A DNA stretch of 64,000 nucleotides, from positions 5,518,001-5,582,000 of the forward strand of contig NZ_JAUSUT010000001.1 of assembly GCF_030814215.1 (NCBI RefSeq), in the 5' to 3' direction. Made by a program: the position numbers and the translations under genes. Source of the DNA: Amycolatopsis thermophila. Lineage in GTDB: Bacteria; Actinomycetota; Actinomycetes; Mycobacteriales; Pseudonocardiaceae. Shown one piece after another: positions 44,944-52,815 of the stretch (position 1 is its first letter; every line of letters begins with the position of its first letter). The notes beneath the pieces were generated by a model. The model saw nothing but the letters and a program-made list of their open reading frames with translations, made no database searches and had not been told where the DNA came from.

Positions 44944-45189
44944 TGTGAAGACTTAGCTCGGTGCTGCACCGGATCGGTCTGACCCTGGTCAAGGTATGAC
45001 CTATCGATAGTGGTGGTGTCCTGCGTTCGATTTGTCGGCCGGCTCCGGTGCAGCACTGTGGTGCGCACCGGCCAGGCGGAGCTGACCTGATAGGAGCTTG
45101 GGCTAGAAGCCCCCGTCGCAGACTTGTCGCCCCGCCCGGCCGGTTCGCTCCATCCGTGAGATCAGCCCTAACGGAGGAGCACATCCAGC
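44944..45189 (+). ncRNA. Candidate IS110 bridge RNA region
   Basis: A 246-bp noncoding end precedes the transposase, where IS110 elements encode their bridge RNA. It has a perfect 12-bp inverted repeat (GTGCTGCACCGG at 44961-44972 and CCGGTGCAGCAC at 45045-45056), the palindrome CTATCGATAG (45001-45010) and a small hairpin GGGCT-AGA-AGCCC (45100-45112). Position and structure fit; target- and donor-binding loops were not resolved. Confidence 0.55.
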
Positions 45190-46308
45190 ATGACAACCCA
45201 GATGGCTATAGAGCCAGCAGCTGGTGCCGTGATCGGCGGCGTCGATACCCACAAGAACACTCACTACGCGGCGGCGGTCGATGACCACGGCCGCCTGTTG
45301 GGTCATCGGGAGTTCCCCGCCAATGACCGCGGCTACGCCGACCTTCTGGCATGGGTTCAGGAACACGGCGAGGTAGGCGCGATCGGGGTCGAGAGCACCG
45401 GATCTTTCGGCGCCACGCTGACTCGGTTCCTTACCGCCCGGGAGATTCGCGTGGTCGAGGTCAACCGGCCCAACAGACTGGCACGGCACATGGACGGCAA
45501 GTCCGATCGGCTCGATGCCGAGCAGATCGCCCGGGCTGTCCTCGGCCAGACTTCGACGGCCACCCCGAAAGCCAAGTCCGGCCTGGTCGAGGTCATCCGG
45601 ACCCTTCGGGTGACTCGTTCCAGCGCAGTCAAGGCACGCACCAGCGCATTCAACACACTGTGGGGCGTCATGATCGGGTCACCCTCTCCGTTGCGCGACG
45701 AACTTGTCGTGCTGAGCAAGAAGACGCTGGTCAACCGATGCCTGCGGCTGCGGCCGGAGACGGAGGACCTGCTCGGCCTGGCAACAACCCCAGGCCGGCT
45801 ATTGATGGCCGGAGTCAAGGCCACCCTACGGGGCCTGGCACGCCGCTGGAAGCAACTCGATGATGAGATCAAGGCCCTCAACAAGCAGATCGGGGCCCTG
45901 GTCCACGCAGCGGCACCCGAACTGGTCGAACTGCACGGTGTCGGCGTCGAGATCGCGGGCCAGTTCCTCGTCACCGCAGGCGACAACCCCGAACGCATCC
46001 GCAACGAAGCCGCCTTCGCCAAGCTCTGCGGTGTCGCGCCCCAGCCGGCCAGCAGCGGACGCACCACCGGCCGACACCGACTCAGCCGCGGCGGCGACCG
46101 CGCCGCAAACAGTGCCCTCTACATCGTCACGATCGTCCGGATGCGTCGCCACCAACCGACCCGCCACTACGTCGAGCGGCGCACCGCCGAAGGCCTGCGC
46201 AAACGCGAGATCATCCGCTGCCTGAAGCGCTACATCGCCCGGGAAATCTATGCCAACCTTCCCCGACCATCCACGGCCTCCGTCACACCCCCTCCGACAG
46301 CGGCTTGA
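45190..46308 (+). CDS. IS110-family transposase (DEDD recombinase)
   Basis: A 372-residue transposase. The N-terminal RuvC-like DEDD domain begins GGVDTHKNTHYAAAVDDHG, with GVESTGSFG and KSDRLDAEQIAR supplying acidic residues. The C-terminal Tnp2 domain has LHGVGVEIAGQFLVTAGDNPERI, FAKLCGVAPQPASSGRT and the catalytic Ser region HRLSRGGDRAANSALY. All parts are in one frame. It works with the bridge RNA for recombination. Confidence 0.92.
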   Translation: MTTQMAIEPAAGAVIGGVDTHKNTHYAAAVDDHGRLLGHREFPANDRGYADLLAWVQEHGEVGAIGVESTGSFGATLTRFLTAREIRVVEVNRPNRLARHMDGKSDRLDAEQIARAVLGQTSTATPKAKSGLVEVIRTLRVTRSSAVKARTSAFNTLWGVMIGSPSPLRDELVVLSKKTLVNRCLRLRPETEDLLGLATTPGRLLMAGVKATLRGLARRWKQLDDEIKALNKQIGALVHAAAPELVELHGVGVEIAGQFLVTAGDNPERIRNEAAFAKLCGVAPQPASSGRTTGRHRLSRGGDRAANSALYIVTIVRMRRHQPTRHYVERRTAEGLRKREIIRCLKRYIAREIYANLPRPSTASVTPPPTAA

Positions 46309-46324
46309 CGAACATAGGAGCATC

Positions 46325-46540
46325 GAGCGCTCGCACCGCATCGACGCCGAGGAGTTCTACCGTCTGCTCGACGGCGTCGTCCTCGGCGACATCGCGGTGT
46401 TCAACGACAAACTCAAGGAATGGGAGGACTACTACAACTACCACCGCCCCCACGGTGGCCTGGGCGGCCAGACCCCGTATGAGAGGCTCCTACAGAAGAC
46501 CCAAACCAACACCCAGTCTGTCAACGACCAGCGTCAGTAG
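46325..46540 (+). pseudogene. IS481-family transposase, C-terminal part
   Basis: ERSHRIDAEEFYRLLDG through EWEDYYNYHRPHGGLGGQTPYERL is the end of the integrase core of the IS481 transposase, including the final Glu of DDE in VERSHRIDAEEF. It joins NGKV at 44943 directly once the IS110 element is removed. Confidence 0.85.
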
Positions 46541-46544
46541 CACA

Positions 46545-46551
46545 ACTAGTT
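46545..46551. repeat. Target-site duplication, right copy (ACTAGTT)
   Basis: Pairs with 44128-44134 around the composite insertion. Confidence 0.85.
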
Positions 46552-46745
46552 CGTGGTGGTCGGGGTCGTGGTGGCCGATCAGCCGGCCGCCGCCCATCAG
46601 CCATTCCGAGTAGCCGTGGAGCGCCTCGGCCTTGTTGGTGATCGCAGTGATCTGCTCGCGCAGCTCCGGCTCTGACAGATACCGCAGCCTTGTCCTTGGA
46701 CTGCACCGCCTTGCGGATCGCGGCCGCGGCCACTGGCCTGTAGTT
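46545..46745 (-). pseudogene. N-terminal part of the IS-split gene
   Basis: AAAAIRKAVQSKDKAA opens the protein. After a one-base frame change near 46690 it continues YLSEPELREQITAITNKAEA and LMGGGRLIGHHDPDHHELV up to the target duplication, then joins 43872-44134. The frame change suggests the gene was already damaged or the sequence has an error. Confidence 0.6.
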
Positions 46746-46846
46746 TCCTGGTTCTCACCTGAGGCTGGTGGATTTCTTGCGGCGAGCAATTTGCGATTGA
46801 CGCGTGCTTGGTGCTGTCGCGGTGGCGGCCAGGCGATGGTGGGTGC

Positions 46847-48040
46847 TCATATCGTGCGTGCGTGGCGCCAGACGAACCCGCCAGCTGCAAGCGATGCGAC
46901 CGCGACAATGGCGGCGAAGATGGTCGACCCCGTGGCGAATCCCAGGCCGTCGCTGAGGTAGCCGGTGCCGACGGGCAGTAGCGCGGCGGGGATGTAGCCG
47001 CCGAAGTTGAGCATGGCGTTGGCCTCGGCGCGCCGCTGTTCGGGCACGTGGGTGCTGATCAAGGTCAGCCCGCCGAGTTGACCGAGCCCTTGTGCCGCGC
47101 CGGCGAGCATGGCGGTGACGACGATCGCCAGGACCCAATGTGCGCGCACGGCGACCAGAAGTACGGCCATGCAGGCGAGCGCCGCGGCCACGCCGGTGAG
47201 CAGGACGGCGCGGACTCCCAGACGTTTCGCAGCGAACTGGACGGCGGTGGCGGCGCCGAACATGACGAACGCGGTCACCCCGGCGAGCAGGCGGTTGCTC
47301 GTGCCGAGGACGTTCGCCAGGAGCGCCGGGCCCAGCGAGAGCACGAACGAGGTCGAGGTGATGCCCGGGGCGAACACCGCGATGCCCAGCGCGACCTGCT
47401 TGCGCTGCGCGCGCGGCACTGCGGGTACGCGCACCCAGCCGCCTGTGCCGCGTTCTTTCGGGCGCCGCAACGGCAGCCGCATCACGACGACGGCCGCGCT
47501 CAGCAGAAGCATCGCGGCGACCACGAAGATCGTCACCGTGGGGCCGGGCAGCGTCTCGGACAGTGCTCCGGCGAGCAGTGGCCCCAACCCCGCCCCGAAG
47601 ACCATGGCGGTGGACGCGGCGAGCGTGGCAGTGCGGGCCCGGGCCGGTCCGCCGACGTCGACAACGGCGGCCATGCCCGCTGAGACCGTGATGCCGACCG
47701 CGATCCCGGCGAGCAGCCGCGCGATGCCCAGCACCAGTGCGGAGGTCGCGGTGGCGAACAGCGCGCACGCGACCAGCGCCAGCAGCACTCCGGGCAGGAC
47801 GACGGGTTTGCGGCCGAGCCGGTCGGAGGCGCGGCCCGCCACCAGCAGGGCGGCGAGCAAGCCGGCGATGTAGGCGGCAAAGATCACCGTGAGCGTGCCG
47901 GCGGAGAAGCCCAGCCGGTGCTGCCACAGCACGTACAGCGGGGTGGGCGCGTTCGACAGCGCGAACACCGCGGTGACCGGCCAGGCGGCGAGCCAGGGAT
48001 TGCCGGCTCGGGGCGGGGCGGCGTCGGAGACGGCGACCAT
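46847..48040 (-). CDS. MFS transporter (drug-efflux-like)
   Basis: A 397-residue major facilitator protein with 12 membrane helices. The loop 2-3 signature is GRASDRLGRKPVV, and a similar weaker motif lies in the second half (QFAAKRLGVR). Charged residues are few in the membrane, as in hydrophobic-drug exporters of the 12-helix type. GGAGG lies 4 bp before the ATG. It diverges from an ArsR-type gene with a long inverted repeat between. Confidence 0.88.
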   Translation of the reverse strand: MVAVSDAAPPRAGNPWLAAWPVTAVFALSNAPTPLYVLWQHRLGFSAGTLTVIFAAYIAGLLAALLVAGRASDRLGRKPVVLPGVLLALVACALFATATSALVLGIARLLAGIAVGITVSAGMAAVVDVGGPARARTATLAASTAMVFGAGLGPLLAGALSETLPGPTVTIFVVAAMLLLSAAVVVMRLPLRRPKERGTGGWVRVPAVPRAQRKQVALGIAVFAPGITSTSFVLSLGPALLANVLGTSNRLLAGVTAFVMFGAATAVQFAAKRLGVRAVLLTGVAAALACMAVLLVAVRAHWVLAIVVTAMLAGAAQGLGQLGGLTLISTHVPEQRRAEANAMLNFGGYIPAALLPVGTGYLSDGLGFATGSTIFAAIVAVASLAAGGFVWRHARTI

Positions 48041-48045
48041 CGATC

Positions 48046-48120
48046 CTCCAGTACGAATAAAGTCGAACTAGTACGAGTCTACTCGAACATAGCATCAGTT
48101 CGACTGAAGTCGTACTGGAG
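48046..48120. promoter_or_regulatory. Large inverted repeat, probable ArsR operator pair
   Basis: 24-base arms at 48046-48069 and 48097-48120 match in about 20 positions when one is reversed; both contain CCAGTACGA and AGTCGAACT. Each arm also has internal TCGA/GTAC half-sites. The arms cover the start regions of both divergent genes, so binding would block both. Confidence 0.7.
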
Positions 48121-48135
48121 TGGTTGAATGTGGGC

Positions 48136-48513
48136 ATGCGCACGTCAACGGTGATCGACCCGGACCTCCCGCCTGCCGAACTGCCGCCGCCGCTGCCCGA
48201 GCCGGCGCGCGACGAGCTCCGTCTCGAGGTCGTGCTCGGAGCGCTGAGCGATCCCCTACGGCTGACGATCGTGCGCAAGCTGCTGCTGGAACGCGAGGCC
48301 TACGACCATCCGTGCGGCTGGTTCGGGCTGGACCGGCCGAAGTCGTCGCTGACCCACCACTTCAAGGCGCTCCGGGAGGCGGGCATCCTGCGGCAACGGC
48401 AGTACGGGCTGGAGCGGCGCAGCCGCGTGCGCACCGAGGACCTCAACGCGCGCTTCCCCGGCCTGCTGGACCTCGTCGCAGCATGGGAACCCGCATCACC
48501 CGGGCGGGATTGA
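48136..48513 (+). CDS. ArsR-type (HTH_20) transcriptional regulator
   Basis: A 125-residue winged-helix protein (LGALSDPLRLTIVRKLLLE, PKSSLTHHFKALREAGIL, RSRVRTEDL). Only one Cys (HPCGWFG) is present, so a metal ligand is unlikely; proteins of this subgroup usually sense an organic ligand. The ATG start is used; a TTG at 48124 is also open. It probably represses the divergent MFS gene and itself. Confidence 0.82.
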   Translation: MRTSTVIDPDLPPAELPPPLPEPARDELRLEVVLGALSDPLRLTIVRKLLLEREAYDHPCGWFGLDRPKSSLTHHFKALREAGILRQRQYGLERRSRVRTEDLNARFPGLLDLVAAWEPASPGRD

Positions 48514-48528
48514 TTGCCAGCGGTTGTC

Positions 48529-49344
48529 TCACGACGCGGAGGCGCGTCGTTCCTCCGAGGCGATCACCGTGTCCAGAGCGGTGTCCGGGAGCGTGTCGTC
48601 GGGGGCGCCGAGCTGGCGGGAGATCTGCACGCCGGTCTGCAACATCTGAGTCAGCACCATCGGCCGCCGGTCGGGTGCCAGCCGGCCGCGTGGCGCGCAG
48701 ATGTGCACGGCGGCGATAACGGTGCCACTGGCGTCAATGATCGGGGTGGCCAGACCAATGATGCCCTCGACGCTTTCACCGTCGCTGATGCTGTAGGCCC
48801 GACCACGGATGGAGGCGTATTCGGCGCGCAACTGGTCGCGGTTGGTCAGGGTGAAGGGGGTGAACTGTTCCAGGCGGGAGGCGCCGAGCGCGCGGGCTTC
48901 GAGGTCGGGGTTGTAGGCGGCGATGAGCTTGCCCACGGCCGAGCCGTGCAGTGGGCGTCCGCCACCGAGCTGGATGACCACGGACAGCAGTTGTGACGCC
49001 TCGTAGCGGTCCGCGTAGACGACATCATCGCCGCTGCGGACGGCGAGGTACACGTTCTCGTTGACCTGCTCGCACAGCTGGACCAGGTGCGGGCGCGCCA
49101 CGTGCCGCAGCTTCACGGAGTCCACTATGGATAGAGCCAGGCCGATCGACCGCGGTCCCAGCGCGTACGTGCGGGTGCCGGCCAGCCGTACCGCGCCGAT
49201 GTCGACCAATGCCTGGAGCAGGTCGTGGGTGCTGCTCATCGGAAGCCCGAGGTCGTCGCTGAGGTGCTTGACGCTCCGGCCGTCGTGGTGCTGGGCGAGG
49301 TAGCCGAGCACCGCCAGGGCGCGATCGATCCGAGCTGGGTTCAC
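48529..49344 (-). CDS. IclR-family transcriptional regulator
   Basis: A 271-residue regulator with N-terminal winged HTH (VKHLSDDLGLPMSSTHDLLQALV) and the C-terminal IclR effector domain (PLHGSAVGKLIAA, SVEGIIGLATPIIDASGTVIAAVHIC). The GTG start with AGAGGAGA 6 bp before it was chosen over a long upstream extension. It is divergent from a CoA-transferase gene and is the likely controller of the catabolic cluster up to 62 kb. Confidence 0.9.
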   Translation of the reverse strand: MNPARIDRALAVLGYLAQHHDGRSVKHLSDDLGLPMSSTHDLLQALVDIGAVRLAGTRTYALGPRSIGLALSIVDSVKLRHVARPHLVQLCEQVNENVYLAVRSGDDVVYADRYEASQLLSVVIQLGGGRPLHGSAVGKLIAAYNPDLEARALGASRLEQFTPFTLTNRDQLRAEYASIRGRAYSISDGESVEGIIGLATPIIDASGTVIAAVHICAPRGRLAPDRRPMVLTQMLQTGVQISRQLGAPDDTLPDTALDTVIASEERRASAS

Positions 49345-49408
49345 AACCCGATCTCCTCTTCTCGTCGACAGGGTCACGATCGTAACCCTAGTCACCAACT
49401 CCGCAATC

Positions 49409-49432
49409 TCGTACCATACTTCGCATGTACGA
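49409..49432. promoter_or_regulatory. Candidate IclR site over the CoA-transferase start
   Basis: TCGTAC and GTACGA form a perfect 6-bp inverted repeat 12 bp apart, overlapping the ATG of the CoA-transferase. The left arm is part of TCTCGTACCA, which recurs as TCTCGTATCA at 56434-56443 before the second CoA-transferase. Confidence 0.4.
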
Positions 49433-50600
49433 ATCTTCAAGCTCCAGGCCGCTCACTGGTGATGGTAGCGCCAACGCGAGGCCGTTGGCGGGAATTCGCG
49501 TCGTAGATGCCACTACCTGGCTGGGCGCGTATGCCGGGAGACTGCTTGCAGACCTCGGTGCCGATGTGGTCAGACTCGAACCGTCCGACGGATCTGCGGA
49601 ACGATGGCAGGGGCTCCGGTTGCCCGGCGGGACCAGCGCCTGGTGGGCGTTCGCCGAGGCGGGCAAGCGCGGGACCGTGTTGGACGCCCAGGAACCGGGC
49701 TACGCCGATCGGCTCGCGCGCCTGCTGGATGCCGCGCAGGTGCTGCTGACCTCAGAGGGGCCCGCCGCGCTGCGCGACCGCGGACTCGATCCGGAACACC
49801 TGCGAGCACGGCATCCGGGCCTGGTTCACGTCTCGGTGAGCCCGTATGGGCTGGACGGGCCGTACGCCGACCGGCCGGCGACGGATCTGACGCTGCTGGC
49901 GGCGGGCGGTCTGCTGTCGCTCGCCGGCGATCCGGATCGCGAACCGGTGCGTCCGTTCGGTACTCAGACCGCCGTGATGGCGTCCCTGCACGCCACCGTC
50001 GGCGCCCTGATCGCGGTGTTGGTTCAGGAGGAGTCGGGCCAGGGGCAGACCGTGGATGTGTCAGCGCAGGAGGCGGTGGCGCATTCGCTGGAGAACGCGG
50101 TGCAGTACGCCGACCTGGAGGGCGTGGTGCGGCACCGGGCGGGCAGCGCGCCGACCGAGGCGGGAACGGGGTTGTTCACGTGCCGGGACGGTTGGGTGTA
50201 CCTGGTCTGCGGGCTGGGCGGCTACCCGCTGGGCTGGGACGGTTTGATCGCCTGGTTGGACGCCGAGGGCGTGGCTGGTGCCGACCGATTGCGGGCGCCG
50301 CAGTGGCAGGAGTCAGCGTGGCGGAAATCGGTGGAGGCCGTGGCGGAGTTCCGCGTGATCTTCGAAGGCTTCGCCGCCGGCCGTGGCAAGCAGGAGCTGT
50401 ACGAGGCCGGGCAGCGGTTCGGGGTGAGCATCGCGCCGGTGTCCACTCCGGACGATTTGCTGACCAGTCCACAGCTGACCCAGCGCGGGTTCTTCCGCGA
50501 GATCGACGTGGACGGCGCGCCAGTGGTGTTCCCCGGCGCGCCCTACCGGTTCGCCGGCGCCGAGGTGGGCCCGCAGGGCGGGCCGCCCCCTGCGCCGTAA
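49425..50600 (+). CDS. Class III (CaiB/BaiF) CoA-transferase
   Basis: A 391-residue enzyme that moves CoA between organic acids. LAGIRVVDATTWLGAYAGRLLADLGADVVRLE is the N-terminal CoA-binding fold, and RPATDLTLLAAGGLLSLAG carries the region of the catalytic Asp. The active site looks complete. It is divergent from IclR and convergent with an SDR gene. The cluster has a second member of this family, so substrate and product activation may be split between them. Confidence 0.88.
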   Translation: MYESSSSRPLTGDGSANARPLAGIRVVDATTWLGAYAGRLLADLGADVVRLEPSDGSAERWQGLRLPGGTSAWWAFAEAGKRGTVLDAQEPGYADRLARLLDAAQVLLTSEGPAALRDRGLDPEHLRARHPGLVHVSVSPYGLDGPYADRPATDLTLLAAGGLLSLAGDPDREPVRPFGTQTAVMASLHATVGALIAVLVQEESGQGQTVDVSAQEAVAHSLENAVQYADLEGVVRHRAGSAPTEAGTGLFTCRDGWVYLVCGLGGYPLGWDGLIAWLDAEGVAGADRLRAPQWQESAWRKSVEAVAEFRVIFEGFAAGRGKQELYEAGQRFGVSIAPVSTPDDLLTSPQLTQRGFFREIDVDGAPVVFPGAPYRFAGAEVGPQGGPPPAP

Positions 50601-50608
50601 CCGGCCGG

Positions 50609-51370
50609 TCAGGCCCGGGCCGGCTGCGCGTAGAGGCTCTTGCCGCCGCAGACGTAGAGGACCTGGCCGGTGACGGCGGTGCTGGCCGGTCCGGCGAAGA
50701 ACCGGGCCGCCCAGGCCACGTCCTCTGCGGCGCCGAGGGTGCCGGTGGGCTGGGCGGTCATGAGCCGATCGAGGGTTTCGGCGGGTTCGCGCCGCAGCAG
50801 CGGGGTGTCGATCAGGCCCGGCGCCAGGCAGTTCACCGTGATGCCGTGCCGCGCCAGCTCGATCGCCAGTGAGCGGGTGGCAGACACGACCCCGCCCTTG
50901 GACGAGGCGTAGGCCGTCTGCCCGAACCAGCCGAGCCAGGCGCGGGAAGCGATGTTGATGATCCGGCCGGTCCGGCGGGGGATCATGGACCGGGCTGCGG
51001 TTTGCGAACACAGGAACACCCCGGTCTGGTTGATGGTGAGGGTGCGCTGCCACTGCTCGTCGGTGAGCCGCCGGATGCCCGCGTCGATGCTGATCCCGGC
51101 GTTGTTCACCAGGATGTCCACCGGCCCGTACGCGGCTTCGGCGTTGGCGAACAACCGCTCGACGGCAGGGCGGGACGCCACGTCCACCGGTAGGCCGATG
51201 GCGGTGCCGCCCTCGGTGGTGATGTCGTGAGCCGCGGCGGTGGCTGCCTCGGCCGCGATGTCGGCGATGACGACGCGAGCGCCCGCGTCGGCGAATTCCC
51301 GGGCGATGGCCAGGCCGATGCCGCTGGCGGCACCGGTGACGACCGCGATCCGGCCACTGAGTTCACGCAT
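50609..51370 (-). CDS. Short-chain dehydrogenase/reductase
   Basis: A 253-residue classical SDR with TGAASGIG at the NAD(P) site, NNAG, the catalytic Ser in INIASRAW, and YASSK. C-terminal GQVLYVCGGKSLY is typical of FabG-like 3-hydroxyacyl or beta-hydroxy acid dehydrogenases. It likely oxidises a hydroxyacyl intermediate in this pathway. The ATG has a weak GGTAGGA site; an extension to 51409 is open. Confidence 0.88.
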   Translation of the reverse strand: MRELSGRIAVVTGAASGIGLAIAREFADAGARVVIADIAAEAATAAAHDITTEGGTAIGLPVDVASRPAVERLFANAEAAYGPVDILVNNAGISIDAGIRRLTDEQWQRTLTINQTGVFLCSQTAARSMIPRRTGRIINIASRAWLGWFGQTAYASSKGGVVSATRSLAIELARHGITVNCLAPGLIDTPLLRREPAETLDRLMTAQPTGTLGAAEDVAWAARFFAGPASTAVTGQVLYVCGGKSLYAQPARA

Positions 51371-51593
51371 GGCTGGTCCTACCTTCTTTGTTGGGTCTGA
51401 ACTGGTCACTTCGCAGGATCGGGGGACCCTGGGGCTCCGGTATGGCTTGCACGGTTGCGCCGGTGGTGAAGGCTGAAAGGATTTGGTCGCCTGGGGCCCG
51501 TGACGGCCCGGCCGCTGATTGGGATACGCGGTGTGATCGCTGTGAGGACGGTGTCGGCGTGGTCGTCTGCGGGTGAACTGCGGAGCTCAAGCG
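51371..51593. other. Intergenic, probable SDR promoter region
   Basis: No gene seen between the SDR start and the IS110 fragment; the SDR promoter should lie here. Confidence 0.4.
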
Positions 51594-52174
51594 ATGGAGG
51601 ACGTCGTGCCCCTGATCTGGGCCGGCGTGGACATCGGCGAGGAACATCACCCCTGCGTGGGACCGGGGCAGGAACTGGCCGCTGCGATGGTCGAACGTCT
51701 GGCCAAGGGGTGATCGCCCTCAGCATCGAAATCGCCCAGATCGACGGGATGATCGAGGAGCGATTTCGCCGGCACCGTCATGCCGAAGTGATGCTCACCC
51801 TGCCTGGCTTCGGGCCGGCTCTTGCTGCGGAGTTCCTCGCCGCCACCGGTGGTGAGATGACCGCGTTCGGCTCGGCGGACCGTCTCGCCGGTTACGCCGG
51901 ACTCGCGCGCCGGGACTCCGGCCGCACGCACGGCAACCTGCGATGGCCTCGCCGCTACCACCGGGGCTTGCTCAGGTCCTGTTACCACGCTGCCGTGACC
52001 AGCGTGCCGGCCTGGCCCTCCTCGAAGGCCTACTACCAGCGCAAACGAGCTGAAGGCACACGACACGAACAGGCGGTGCTCTGCCTCGCCCGCCGACGTC
52101 TCACCGTCCTGTCGGCCAGGTTCGGCGACGAGTGCCGCTACCACGCTTCACCTCCGATCCCGGCGGCTGCGTGA
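51594..52174 (+). pseudogene. IS110-family transposase remnant
   Basis: The N-terminus (PLIWAGVDIGEEHHPCV, a DEDD start) is joined by a deletion and frame change to the C-terminal Tnp domain (LTLPGFGPALAAEFLAATGGE, RLAGYAGLARRDSGRTHGNLRW). Most of the central protein is lost. It separates the two SDR genes of the catabolic cluster and is a different subtype from the element at 44944-46324. Confidence 0.75.
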
Positions 52175-52208
52175 CTTGACAATCGCCATTGGGAAGTCCT
52201 TTGCGGAT

Positions 52209-52802
52209 TCAGACGGACAGGCTGGACAGCAGGCTGGCTCCGCCGCAGCAGTAGAGGACCTGCCCGGTGAGGTAGCCGCTGCGGTCGTGCAGGAAGAACG
52301 CGACGGTGGCGGCGATGTCCTCGACGGTCACCGGCCGCGGGGCCAGCTCGGTGGGCTCGCGCAGGTGGGTGCCGGCTGGCGGCGGCGTGTCTCGCAGGGG
52401 GCTGGTGTCGGGTGGGAGCGCGGCGATCACGTTGACGGTTGTCCCGGTGGGCCCGAGTTGGAGGGCAAGGCTGCGGGCGGCCGCGACGAGCGCGGCGGCT
52501 GCGGCGGCGGACTGGACGCGGCTTGGCCAGCCGAGGCCGTCGCGGCTGCCGACGACCACGATCCGGGAGCCGCCGGCCGCGCGCGAGCGCAGCCTGGGCC
52601 GCAGTCGCTCGACGGTGCCGAGGAAGTCGTCGACGGATCCGCCGGCTCGGTTCCCGTCGAGCAGGCCGGGGTCGTAGACCAGTGCCGCGATCTCCCGGTC
52701 GTGCGGTGGATCGGTCGCAACGGTCCAGCCAGTGGATTCGAGGTGGTCCGTCACAGCCGTGCCGATGAGCTTGCCGGGGCCGGTGACGACGGCGAGGGGC
52801 AT
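52209..52802 (-). CDS. SDR-like protein without catalytic Tyr/Lys
   Basis: A 197-residue short Rossmann protein: PLAVVTGPGKLIG at the N-terminus, SRIVVVGSRDGLGWPSRVQSAAAAA in the Ser/Tyr region, where the YxxxK motif is replaced by Ala-rich sequence, and GYLTGQVLYCCGGASLL at the end, as in the other SDR of the cluster. It keeps the fold but not the SDR active site, so it may be a subunit of an MaoC- or thiolase-associated complex, or a regulator. GGAGG lies before the ATG. It ends a five-gene operon. Confidence 0.75.
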   Translation of the reverse strand: MPLAVVTGPGKLIGTAVTDHLESTGWTVATDPPHDREIAALVYDPGLLDGNRAGGSVDDFLGTVERLRPRLRSRAAGGSRIVVVGSRDGLGWPSRVQSAAAAAALVAAARSLALQLGPTGTTVNVIAALPPDTSPLRDTPPPAGTHLREPTELAPRPVTVEDIAATVAFFLHDRSGYLTGQVLYCCGGASLLSSLSV

Positions 52803-52815
52803 CGTGTCCTCCACT

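Larger units (their letters stand above)
44944..46324 (+). mobile_element. IS110-family insertion sequence (nested)
   Basis: The borders are set by the break in the IS481 transposase: NGKV ends at 44943 and ERSHRIDAEEF resumes at 46325. As usual for IS110 there are no terminal inverted repeats and no clear duplication beyond a TC. The element has one transposase gene preceded by a long structured noncoding end. The transposase is intact, so it may be active. Confidence 0.85.
44135..46544. mobile_element. IS481-type element containing a nested IS110-type element
   Basis: The ends carry imperfect inverted repeats: 44140-44166 and 46512-46538 match in 23 of 27 positions, including ACTGACG and GTTGACAG. 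The outer element holds a transposase split by an inner IS110 element. It is flanked by a 7-bp target duplication and interrupts a small gene. Confidence 0.85.

Noticed and set aside
44944-46324. IS110 element ends as inverted repeats
   Set aside because: No terminal inverted repeats or clear duplication exist; boundaries were set from the broken IS481 gene instead.
50313-51053. Minus-strand frame overlapping the SDR and CoA-transferase ends
   Set aside because: Arg/His/Pro-rich translation, no domain, out of frame with the clear SDR.
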